Assembly (NCBI GenBank): GCA_002494125.1
Contig: DLBD01000016.1
Coordinates: 1-20,437, forward strand
Origin: Ruminococcaceae bacterium UBA7030
Lineage (GTDB): Bacteria; Bacillota; Clostridia; Oscillospirales; Acutalibacteraceae
DNA length: 20,437 nucleotides
Direction of reading: 5' to 3'
Positions within the stretch are counted from its first letter, which is position 1. Each line of letters begins with the position of its first letter. The notes under the pieces were generated by a model, which saw only the letters and a list, made by a program, of their open reading frames with translations, had not been told where the DNA came from and searched no databases. Positions 7,258 through 14,066 of this stretch are shown here, one piece after another. The position numbers and the translations under genes are program-made.

Positions 7258-9678
7258 TTATTCAAATGTAAATTCGCCGTCTTTGAAATCAACTGTACAT
7301 TTTTCATTCAGCTTATTTTCAAGTATAAGCTCGGAAAGCTTATCCTCAATCTTTGTCTGAATAGCACGGCGCAGAGGTCGTGCTCCGTAGACCTTGTCAA
7401 AGCCTGCGTCAGCAAGATGTGAAATTGCAGATTCTGTAAATTCAATTTCAGTTCCGAGCTCTTTGAGCTGCTTCGAAAGAGTTTTTAACATTCTTCTTGC
7501 AATCTCTTCAATGTCCTTCTTTTCAAGCTGATTGAACACAATAATCTCATCAACACGGTTGAGAAATTCAGGCTTGAAGGTGTGGCGTAAATCCTCCATA
7601 ACAAGCTCTTCTATGCTCTTGTTTTCGTCCTTTTCGCCGCCGAAGCCGAGCGAGGATTTAGATGTGGTAATCTTTGAAGCTCCGACATTTGAAGTCATAA
7701 TGATAACAGCGTTTTTGAAGCTTACCTTCCTGCCCTGCGAATCGGTGAGAATACCGTCTTCAAGAATCTGAAGAAGGATGTTGAAAACATCGGGATGAGC
7801 CTTTTCAATTTCGTCGAAGAGAACTACCGAATAAGGTTTTCTTCTTATTTTTTCAGTAAGCTGTCCGCCCTCGTCAAAGCCGACATAACCCGGAGGAGAG
7901 CCTACAAGCTTTGAAACGGTATGCTTTTCCATATACTCGGACATATCGAGCCTTATTATTGCGTCTTCATCGCCGAACATCGCCTCGGCAAGAGCCTTAC
8001 AAAGCTCCGTTTTACCGACGCCTGTAGGTCCGAGGAAGATAAACGAGCCGATAGGTCTTTTCGGATTCTTAAGTCCCGCTCTACCACGGCGGATTGCTTT
8101 TGCAACTGCGGATACAGCCTTATCCTGACCGACAATTCTCTCGTGGAGAATTTTCTCCATATTAAGAAGTCTCTCTGACTCTTCCTTAGTAAGCGTTGTA
8201 ACGGGAATTCCTGTCCACGAGGAAACGACCGACGCAATATCGTCAACCGTGATTTCCTTAACCTCGTGCGAAGAAAGATTTCTCCACTTTTCCTTTTCCT
8301 CATCAAGAAGAGTTTTAAGCTTATTTTGCTTATCACGAAGCTCTGCAGCGTATTCAAAGTTCTGATTTCTTACAGCAGAAGCCTTTTCCTCCTCAATTGA
8401 TTTAAGTTCCTTTTCCATTTCCTTAAGATTGTCCGGAACGGTCTGTGACTTAAGTCTTACGCGTGAGGCTGCCTCGTCGATAAGGTCGATAGCCTTGTCG
8501 GGAAGAAATCTGTCAGCAATATATCTTGAAGATATTTTTACTGCGCTTTCGATTGCATCATCGGGTATTTTAACCTTATGATGAGCCTCATACTTGTCAC
8601 GAAGTCCTTTAAGGATTTCAATTGCTTCTTCCTCCGTCGGCTCGCCGACCATTACCGGCTGGAAACGCCTTTCAAGCGCAGCATCCTTTTCGATATTTTT
8701 CCTGTATTCGTCTATGGTTGTAGCGCCGATTACCTGAAGCTCGCCTCTTGCAAGCGAAGGCTTAAGAATATTCGCTGCATCTGTTGCACCTTCGGCAGCG
8801 CCCGCACCCATAAGAGTGTGAACCTCATCAATAAACAGAATAGTATTCTTGTCGGCGATAACCTCGTCCATGGCTTTTTTAATTCTTTCCTCAAAATCAC
8901 CGCGGTACTTTGTACCCGCTACCATTGAGGTAAGGTCGAGTGCAACTATAGTTTTACCTGACAAAAGCTCGGGAACCTCGTTTTTAACTATCTTAAGTGC
9001 AAGCCCTTCAGCTATTGCGGTTTTACCTACTCCGGGCTCGCCGATTAAACAAGGGTTATTTTTTGTTCGCCTTGAAAGAATCTGAATTACTCTTTCTATC
9101 TCCTGCTCCCTACCGATAACAGGGTCGATTTTGCCTTCTCGTGCAAGGGCGGTTAAGTCCTTGCCGAACTCATCAAGAGTAGGTGTTTTAGACTTGGGAT
9201 TTTTACCCTTTTTGTTATGTGTGCCATGGTCTGACGCACTTGAGCTAAGTTCTGAAACAAGCTCTTCAAACAGCTGTCTTTCGTCAACGCCGTTTTCATT
9301 CAGAAGTCTTACTGCATATGAATCGCTTTCCTGAAGAAGAGCAAGAAGAATATGGTGTGTGTCAACGAATGAATTTCTCATACCTCTTGCTATCTGAAAA
9401 GCAACGTCAAGAACCTTTTTACTTCTCGGGCTGAAATCGTCGGGCGAAAGCTTTGCAGGAGTTCCGACGCCGACAGTTTCTCTTATAAAGTTTTCAACAA
9501 CCTCATCATCAATGCCCTTTGAATCAAGTATTGATGAAGCGATACTGTCGTTTATTTTTGTAAGTCCTAAAAGAATATGTTCACTACCGATGTAGTTGTG
9601 GCCAAGGGACTCTGCACACTTTATAGCATGGTTGAGCGCCTCGTTTGCGTTTTGTGTAAAATAGTTGAATCTATACAT
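7258..9678 (-). CDS. clpC: AAA+ unfoldase ClpC (Hsp100)
   Basis: ClpC unfolds substrates and feeds them to ClpP (not in the window). At 806 aa it is full length: a double Clp-N repeat (about 1-145); the first AAA domain with Walker A GEPGVGKT at 213-220 and Walker B LFIDEVHT; a middle domain with a UVR-like coiled coil; and the second AAA domain with GPTGVGKTEL and VVLFDEIEKAH. One oddity: in Bacillus ClpC each N-terminal repeat has a glutamate (TEHILLGL) that binds phospho-arginine. The first is kept here (SEHILLGL, Glu33), but the second reads THHILLAL, with His108 in place of Glu. The start follows AGGAGGT. It is the last gene of the ctsR operon, 35 nt after the mcsB-like gene. Confidence 0.97.
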   Translation of the reverse strand: MYRFNYFTQNANEALNHAIKCAESLGHNYIGSEHILLGLTKINDSIASSILDSKGIDDEVVENFIRETVGVGTPAKLSPDDFSPRSKKVLDVAFQIARGMRNSFVDTHHILLALLQESDSYAVRLLNENGVDERQLFEELVSELSSSASDHGTHNKKGKNPKSKTPTLDEFGKDLTALAREGKIDPVIGREQEIERVIQILSRRTKNNPCLIGEPGVGKTAIAEGLALKIVKNEVPELLSGKTIVALDLTSMVAGTKYRGDFEERIKKAMDEVIADKNTILFIDEVHTLMGAGAAEGATDAANILKPSLARGELQVIGATTIDEYRKNIEKDAALERRFQPVMVGEPTEEEAIEILKGLRDKYEAHHKVKIPDDAIESAVKISSRYIADRFLPDKAIDLIDEAASRVRLKSQTVPDNLKEMEKELKSIEEEKASAVRNQNFEYAAELRDKQNKLKTLLDEEKEKWRNLSSHEVKEITVDDIASVVSSWTGIPVTTLTKEESERLLNMEKILHERIVGQDKAVSAVAKAIRRGRAGLKNPKRPIGSFIFLGPTGVGKTELCKALAEAMFGDEDAIIRLDMSEYMEKHTVSKLVGSPPGYVGFDEGGQLTEKIRRKPYSVVLFDEIEKAHPDVFNILLQILEDGILTDSQGRKVSFKNAVIIMTSNVGASKITTSKSSLGFGGEKDENKSIEELVMEDLRHTFKPEFLNRVDEIIVFNQLEKKDIEEIARRMLKTLSKQLKELGTEIEFTESAISHLADAGFDKVYGARPLRRAIQTKIEDKLSELILENKLNEKCTVDFKDGEFTFE

Positions 9679-9713
9679 AGTACATACCTCCTATAATCCG
9701 GAGATGTATGCAG

Positions 9714-10415
9714 TTATGACTGCAATATGAGATTACATACTCCGTTAAGGTTTTCAAGTTGAGCCTCTTCTGTTATGCCGAGGCTGATATTATTGGTAAT
9801 TTCAAATATATCACCGTTTTCGTCAAATAACGGTTTGATGGTGAAGCCAAGCTTTGAAAGAGTTCTTGAAAGCGAAGGAATTGCTCCGTTTGTTTTTAAC
9901 TCAGGCAGGCTCATAACAAGCGATGAGATCATACCGGTTCCGAGATACATAGGGCTTGCAGTGAGGAAGCCGAGCTTTTTATCAAAAGCTATAACAAGGC
10001 TGTCGATAAAAATGTTGTCGATAAAATCAGCCTTTTTGTATAACTCTCCCAGCATTTGACCTTCGCCCGTTACGCATATTTTAATATGCTCCTTCGAGCA
10101 GAGAAGAATACTTGTGCTTTTATCCTTTGATATAAGGACGGCGCTATATCCACTCTCCCTTGCTTCGTCAGGAGTTATAACGCCGGACTGAACAAGCGAA
10201 AGCTTGTCGTACTCGCTCAATGCCGGCAGTTCGAGCATATCAAATTCGCCTGCAAGCTTAGAATTCTGAAGAGATGCAAATATCTTTTTTGCAACAGATT
10301 TTCTGGATTCGTCGCTAAGCCTGTGGACAAATGGAGTTTTGTCAAGATTTCTGTAAAGCCTTATTTTTGAAGCAAGAACCTTACTCTTGCTGCCTTCACC
10401 GTTTGAATTACTCAT
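9714..10415 (-). CDS. mcsB: McsB-like protein, truncated and apparently catalytically dead
   Basis: Position and residual motifs identify it as McsB, the protein-arginine kinase: ASKIRLYRN (family SSRIRLARN), AFDKKLGFLTASP, LGTGM, and GDIFEITNNISLG with the LENL tail. It has only 233 residues against about 350 in the family; the C-terminal phospho-arginine-binding domain is absent, with only 35 nt before clpC. All five conserved active-site arginines appear substituted: Lys17, Leu72, Lys112, Ile163 and Lys194. The acidic NEEDH motif reads CSKEH (106-110), and the GEGSEA loop is missing. The reading frame is intact with a good GGAGGG site and an 8-nt overlap with mcsA, so it is maintained as a gene. 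A pseudokinase role is inference. Confidence 0.85.
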   Translation of the reverse strand: MSNSNGEGSKSKVLASKIRLYRNLDKTPFVHRLSDESRKSVAKKIFASLQNSKLAGEFDMLELPALSEYDKLSLVQSGVITPDEARESGYSAVLISKDKSTSILLCSKEHIKICVTGEGQMLGELYKKADFIDNIFIDSLVIAFDKKLGFLTASPMYLGTGMISSLVMSLPELKTNGAIPSLSRTLSKLGFTIKPLFDENGDIFEITNNISLGITEEAQLENLNGVCNLILQS

Positions 10416-10944
10416 TGTTACCCTCCATCTCGTTTATTTTGTCACGAAGAACAACTGCGTCTTCAAAACGCTGTTCCTTGACTGCCTGCTCAAGCTCTGC
10501 TTTAAGCGAATCAAGCTCGCTCGGCTTTTTCTCCTCTTTAACCTCGCTCTTCTTTTCTTCATTTTCCGAGTAAGAGATGAATTTGCCTATATGCCTTGTT
10601 TTCGAGTGGAGCTTTTCAATAGAAGGCTCCAGCTTCTGCGAGAATTTGTCATAACAATCGCTGCAGCCTACCTGTCCGCTCTTAACTATGTCGTTAAAAG
10701 ACGAACCGCAGGTATTACATCTGTCAACGCCGGAAAGGGCGTTCATAGGGCTTACGCCCGCTCCGAGGAAGCTTCCGAGAAAGCTGTCGGCAAAGAACTC
10801 GCTCATTGACGGCATTCTGAAATCGTCCATAACACCGAGCTCCTGTGCGCACTCCTGACAGAGATGCATTTCCTCCTTTTGTCCGTTGATATTTCTTTTG
10901 ATATGAGTTGTAGCCTCATTTTGATTACAATGTTGACATTTCAT
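10408..10944 (-). CDS. mcsA: McsA, zinc-finger and UVR-domain adaptor/activator
   Basis: In Bacillus, McsA activates McsB and modulates CtsR. The 178-residue product has CxxC pairs CQHC and CQEC near the N-terminus, then CNTC and CSDC in the middle, giving two zinc sites. The C-terminal UVR motif is LKAELEQAVKEQRFEDAVVL, followed by RDKINEME. Between these lies a lysine/glutamate-rich linker (SENEEKKSEVKEEKK). It starts 25 nt after ctsR behind AAAGGAGG. It appears complete, which contrasts with the degraded kinase it should activate. Confidence 0.93.
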   Translation of the reverse strand: MKCQHCNQNEATTHIKRNINGQKEEMHLCQECAQELGVMDDFRMPSMSEFFADSFLGSFLGAGVSPMNALSGVDRCNTCGSSFNDIVKSGQVGCSDCYDKFSQKLEPSIEKLHSKTRHIGKFISYSENEEKKSEVKEEKKPSELDSLKAELEQAVKEQRFEDAVVLRDKINEMEGNNE

Positions 10945-10969
10945 AATAAAGTCCTCCTTTATTTTTTAA

Positions 10970-11419
10970 TTACGACGCCAAGATCAGAAGCATCTGCTTT
11001 AACTGGCTTGCCCTGATTTTATTTTTGGCAGTTTCGTCAAGCCCTTTGAAATTTGAATCCGAAATCACGCTCAGCATAAGCTGGGCTGCTCTGTCGCCGA
11101 TAATGTTTTGATTGTTCAAATTATATATATGCGCTCTTGCTGTTTTTTCGTCAATCGAGTTGCCGATTGAGTTTATCAGAGAAGTCAGCGCATCCTCTCT
11201 GCTTGATGCACGAGTGATCAGTATATAACCTCCGCCTCCCCTTCTTGATTCAATAGTATATCCCTGCTCGGGTGTGAAACGGGAGGTGATGACGTAGTTA
11301 ATTTGACTTGGTACACAACCGAGCTGTTGAGCAAGGTCGTTTCGCTGAATTTGTACCGTTGAGGTGTTGTCATCAAACATATCAAGAATCATATCAGCTA
11401 TTACATCACTGAGTTTCAT
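10970..11419 (-). CDS. ctsR: CtsR, heat-shock transcriptional repressor
   Basis: CtsR is a dimeric winged-helix repressor of clp genes and a thermosensor. The 149-residue protein has the N-terminal HTH (IQRNDLAQQLGCVPSQINYV) and, in the wing, the glycine-rich loop SRRGGGGYI whose arginine and glycines confer thermosensing in Bacillus. The C-terminal helical domain is present. It heads its own operon and lies downstream of three CtsR boxes, so autoregulation is expected. The start follows AAAGGAAGTG at 11424-11433. Confidence 0.96.
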   Translation of the reverse strand: MKLSDVIADMILDMFDDNTSTVQIQRNDLAQQLGCVPSQINYVITSRFTPEQGYTIESRRGGGGYILITRASSREDALTSLINSIGNSIDEKTARAHIYNLNNQNIIGDRAAQLMLSVISDSNFKGLDETAKNKIRASQLKQMLLILAS

Positions 11420-11442
11420 TTTTTAATCACTTCCTTTAGTCT

Positions 11443-11458
11443 GGTCAAATCCGTCAAA
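11443..11458. promoter_or_regulatory. Imperfect CtsR half-site pair in the ctsR leader
   Basis: GGTCAAA (11443-11449) is followed by CGTCAAA (11452-11458) with a 2-nt instead of the usual 3-nt gap. It lies just upstream of the ctsR ribosome binding site. It resembles the operator but breaks the spacing rule, so it may be a weak accessory site or chance. Confidence 0.3.
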
Positions 11459-11499
11459 GCTTAAACGCATTTTGTTAATGCTTTTCTGCTGATTACGGC

Positions 11500-11524
11500 T
11501 TGCAGTAAAAATTTTGTACTGCAA
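11500..11524 (-). repeat. Inverted repeat in the ctsR 5' leader
   Basis: A perfect 8-bp inverted repeat TTGCAGTA / TACTGCAA with a 9-nt loop. It would form a hairpin in the roughly 140-nt ctsR leader RNA. No T tract follows, so it is not an intrinsic terminator. A role in RNA stability or regulation is only a possibility. Confidence 0.5.
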
Positions 11525-11539
11525 CACGTCTGCCGCAGG

Positions 11540-11556
11540 TCTGACTTTCTTTGACC
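11540..11556 (-). promoter_or_regulatory. CtsR operator box 1
   Basis: Minus strand GGTCAAA-GAA-AGTCAGA, a tandem heptad with the 3-nt spacing of the known CtsR consensus (one mismatch in the second heptad). It lies just downstream of the -10 element, over the expected transcription start. Confidence 0.85.
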
Positions 11557-11566
11557 TTCTATGGTT

Positions 11567-11595
11567 ATATTAGCACAAAGGTCAGGAAAAGTCAA
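11567..11595 (-). promoter_or_regulatory. Sigma-A promoter of ctsR-mcsA-mcsB-clpC
   Basis: Minus strand TTGACT (11595-11590), exactly 17 nt, TAATAT (11572-11567). The -35 is inside CtsR box 2, so bound repressor would block polymerase directly. Confidence 0.9.
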
Positions 11596-11596
11596 G
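11580..11596 (+). promoter_or_regulatory. CtsR operator box 2 (opposite orientation, over the -35)
   Basis: Plus strand GGTCAGG-AAA-AGTCAAG, a slightly degenerate heptad tandem with correct 3-nt spacing, inverted relative to boxes 1 and 3 and covering the -35 hexamer. Confidence 0.75.
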
Positions 11597-11602
11597 AACT
11601 TT

Positions 11603-11619
11603 TTTGACTTTTTTTGACC
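11603..11619 (-). promoter_or_regulatory. CtsR operator box 3 (perfect consensus)
   Basis: Minus strand GGTCAAA-AAA-AGTCAAA, an exact match to the CtsR tandem heptad consensus, directly upstream of the -35 element. It is the best candidate for the highest-affinity site. Confidence 0.92.
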
Positions 11620-11695
11620 TTTATTTTTAGACTGTAAAACTCGGAAGCACACATCAAAAAATCAATTCAGTATTAATATATTTTATTAGTACATC

Positions 11696-11724
11696 TTGTT
11701 TTTTTCTTATAGATAGTTTATATT
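11696..11724 (+). promoter_or_regulatory. Candidate promoter of the beta-helix protein gene
   Basis: TTGTTT (11696-11701), 17-nt spacer, TATATT (11719-11724), with TATAAT overlapping further on (11724-11729). AAGGAG follows at 11749 and the ATG at 11764. It diverges from the ctsR promoter and does not overlap the CtsR boxes. Confidence 0.5.
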
Positions 11725-11763
11725 ATAATTGTTGAATAAATTATTTTTAAGGAGAGATAGAAT

Positions 11764-13158
11764 ATGAAAAAGTCAATCAGATTAATTTCGCTTATTCTTT
11801 GCTTATTATTTGTTTGCAGCACAGCTTTTGTTGCAAGTGCTCAAGTAGATACAAGCGATTTTGAAGGAGATGAGGTTCCCGTTGTCGTAAAGCCTGAAAT
11901 GGGCAACTGGGGTTTAACAGCTCAAGAGCGTTTCAGAGTTGAAGACCAAAACATCTGGGCAGTTAGCGAAAACGCAGACGCAGTTGAAATTAACGCTGCT
12001 GCAAACTCGGCAGGTGAAGCTTATCTCGATACAAACGAACCACAGATGGTATATGTTCCAAACGGTACTCATAATATCACCCATTATATCTGGATACCGG
12101 AAGGCGTAATCCTTGCAAGCGAAAGAAATTGCTACTACAACGTTACAGAGAAGGTACAGACGGTCGTATGGCTCTACGGCTCGGTTTACGGCGGTAAGTT
12201 CAACGGCAACAACAAGGCCGGTCAGATGATCAGATTCCGTGAAGCCGACTACGAATGGCCAAGCGGTAATGTTCTTTACACAACAATTAACGACTGTACC
12301 TTACAGGCGGTAGTTGCTCTGGGTAATGTTACGGGTGACGTAAACGTATGCAACAACACAATGAATAATGCGCTTGACGGCGTGTGCTCAATGTACGGAG
12401 CAACAATCAAGTTAATCGACAAGAATACAATTTCGCGTACGACTCAGTCGGGTGTCGATATCACTCACGCAAATGTTGTAACAATTTCTAACAATACAAT
12501 TTCAAATGTAACCGGTCACGGCATAAGCACGGATACCGAGCAGAATGCCGATCACGCATACTGCCGTATCACCACAATTGACGGTAACAAAATAACAAAT
12601 GCAGGCCACCATGGTCTTTATCTTGAAAAGAACTGCGTTGTAACGGGTAATGTACGCAACAACGTTATCAGTAACTCAACTCTTAACGGCGTTTGCATTG
12701 GTGACTACGCAAGCATCGGTAACATCAATAACAATAAGTATTTCTACCAGAACACAGTTCAGGGCTCAAAGCTTTCAAACATCAGCGTTGGCGGTAAGAA
12801 CTCCGTACTCGTTATGGGTTCAAGAAACTATATAAGACACAGCGAGAGTGCGGGTATTGCTCTCGGTTCAACCGCAACCTGCTATATCTATGGTAGAGAT
12901 ACATATATTTACTTCAACGATATGAACGGCGTGCAGATGGCTGCAAACTCATACTTTTATGTAAAAGGCAGCGGCAGAACTTATATCACCTACAACCGTT
13001 GGGGCATCAATATGAATAAGGGCTGCACAACACGTCTTCAGAACACAACAATCAGAAGTAACAACTACGGCGCTGCATACTATGTAGCAGGCTCATCGCT
13101 GAGATATGTAACCTCAAACTGCTCAATCTCAGGCAAGATTTATTATAAGAGAGCGTAA
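11764..13158 (+). CDS. Secreted right-handed parallel beta-helix protein
   Basis: The 464-residue product starts with a typical signal peptide (KK, hydrophobic core, cleavage probably after ASA near residue 26-27). From about residue 85 to the end it consists of irregular repeats of about 20-30 residues rich in Asn, Gly, Ile and Val, such as VVTISNNTISNVTGHGIST and NNVISNSTLNGVCIG. These have the Asn-ladder look of PbH1 coils. No dockerin, S-layer, LPxTG or other cell-wall anchor is visible, so it is probably released. I see no obvious catalytic set of a polysaccharide lyase. It could be a carbohydrate-active enzyme, an adhesin or a structural protein. It is a single-gene unit with its own strong ribosome binding site (AAGGAG) and a terminator. 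Confidence 0.85.
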   Translation: MKKSIRLISLILCLLFVCSTAFVASAQVDTSDFEGDEVPVVVKPEMGNWGLTAQERFRVEDQNIWAVSENADAVEINAAANSAGEAYLDTNEPQMVYVPNGTHNITHYIWIPEGVILASERNCYYNVTEKVQTVVWLYGSVYGGKFNGNNKAGQMIRFREADYEWPSGNVLYTTINDCTLQAVVALGNVTGDVNVCNNTMNNALDGVCSMYGATIKLIDKNTISRTTQSGVDITHANVVTISNNTISNVTGHGISTDTEQNADHAYCRITTIDGNKITNAGHHGLYLEKNCVVTGNVRNNVISNSTLNGVCIGDYASIGNINNNKYFYQNTVQGSKLSNISVGGKNSVLVMGSRNYIRHSESAGIALGSTATCYIYGRDTYIYFNDMNGVQMAANSYFYVKGSGRTYITYNRWGINMNKGCTTRLQNTTIRSNNYGAAYYVAGSSLRYVTSNCSISGKIYYKRA

Positions 13159-13214
13159 CAGAAGAATTAATAACAAGGTTAGATAAAAATATAAACTTAT
13201 AAAACATATAATAG

Positions 13215-13248
13215 AAAACCACCTTGCCAAAAGGCAAGGTGGTTTTTT
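13215..13248. terminator. Bidirectional Rho-independent terminator
   Basis: A perfect 14-bp stem AAAACCACCTTGCC (13215-13228) with GGCAAGGTGGTTTT (13233-13246) around an AAAA loop, T-rich on both strands. It separates the convergent beta-helix and HAD phosphatase genes. Confidence 0.95.
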
Positions 13249-14066
13249 CAAAGTGTATCAAGAATTTTTGCAACGCCGTCATTCTCGTTTGTTTCCGTGA
13301 TTATGTCGGCATTTTCAATAATAAGCGGCTTTGCGTTTTTCATAGCGACGCTTATCCCTGCTGCCTTCATAAACGAAAGATCGTTTTCTCCGTCGCCGAA
13401 AGCAATCGTATTTTCAATCGGGATATTAAGAAGAGTACAAAGCCTTTTAAGCGCTCTCCCCTTATCGACATCGCAGTGAGTAAGCTCAATATAAATGTTT
13501 TCAAGCTCGCAATACTGAATATCATCGTCATTTTCAATAAGCGACCTGAAAGTCTCACGTTGAGATGGTGATTTTGCAATGCAGAAAATTTCATCGGCAC
13601 AAAGCCTGTTTTCTTCAAAATGGGAATACACATTTTCTACAACGCAGCGAGAAGAGGTTATATATTCCCAAAGAGGAGTACCGTAAAGCTCTGCTCTATG
13701 ACGGGACATAGTCTTAGAGTCAACATATCCGTACCCTTCGGAAAATGCCTCACAGTAAAGCCCGCTTGAATTTGCGAGCGAAATATATTTAAGCGTTTTA
13801 TCAAAGCTGAGCTGTTTTGAATATATTATTTCATTTTTCTCTATATCCGTAATATATGCACCGTTTGAAGTTACTATATATTTTAATGCGTCAAGCTTTT
13901 TAATAAAGTCGGGAACACCTGAAAGCGGTCTTCCCGTAATCGGTACGACCGTTATTCCCCTGTAGACAGCGCGGTTTATTGCATCAACAGACGCCTGACT
14001 TAAAGATTTGTCATTTCGAAGCAACGTGCCGTCAAGATCAATGCCTGCCAGAAAAATCTTTTCCAT
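13248..14066 (-). CDS. Cof-type HAD-IIB phosphatase
   Basis: A 272-residue haloacid-dehalogenase phosphatase of the Cof/YidA class, usually acting on sugar phosphates or flavin/thiamine phosphates; the substrate cannot be told from sequence. Motif I is DLDGT with Asp10 and Asp12, motif II PITGRP, motif III the lysine in DVDKGRAL, and motif IV GDGENDLSFMKAAG (224-237). The large insert between motifs II and III is the C2B cap. Its start overlaps the stop of the upstream CDF transporter gene (TAATG), so the pair is co-translated. Confidence 0.93.
   Translation of the reverse strand: MEKIFLAGIDLDGTLLRNDKSLSQASVDAINRAVYRGITVVPITGRPLSGVPDFIKKLDALKYIVTSNGAYITDIEKNEIIYSKQLSFDKTLKYISLANSSGLYCEAFSEGYGYVDSKTMSRHRAELYGTPLWEYITSSRCVVENVYSHFEENRLCADEIFCIAKSPSQRETFRSLIENDDDIQYCELENIYIELTHCDVDKGRALKRLCTLLNIPIENTIAFGDGENDLSFMKAAGISVAMKNAKPLIIENADIITETNENDGVAKILDTL

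Noticed and set aside
8578..8928. Long open frame antisense to clpC
   Set aside because: It lies wholly inside the confidently assigned clpC gene on the opposite strand, has no ribosome binding site and an unremarkable composition. It is a shadow frame.
9709..9724. Palindrome TGCAGTTATGACTGCA at the mcsB stop
   Set aside because: The 6-bp stem is too short and is not followed by a T tract, so I do not call it a terminator between mcsB and clpC.
11764..13158. Pectate lyase or phage tail-spike
   Set aside because: The fold type is compatible, but no lyase catalytic residues, phage neighbours or tail-spike head domain are visible.
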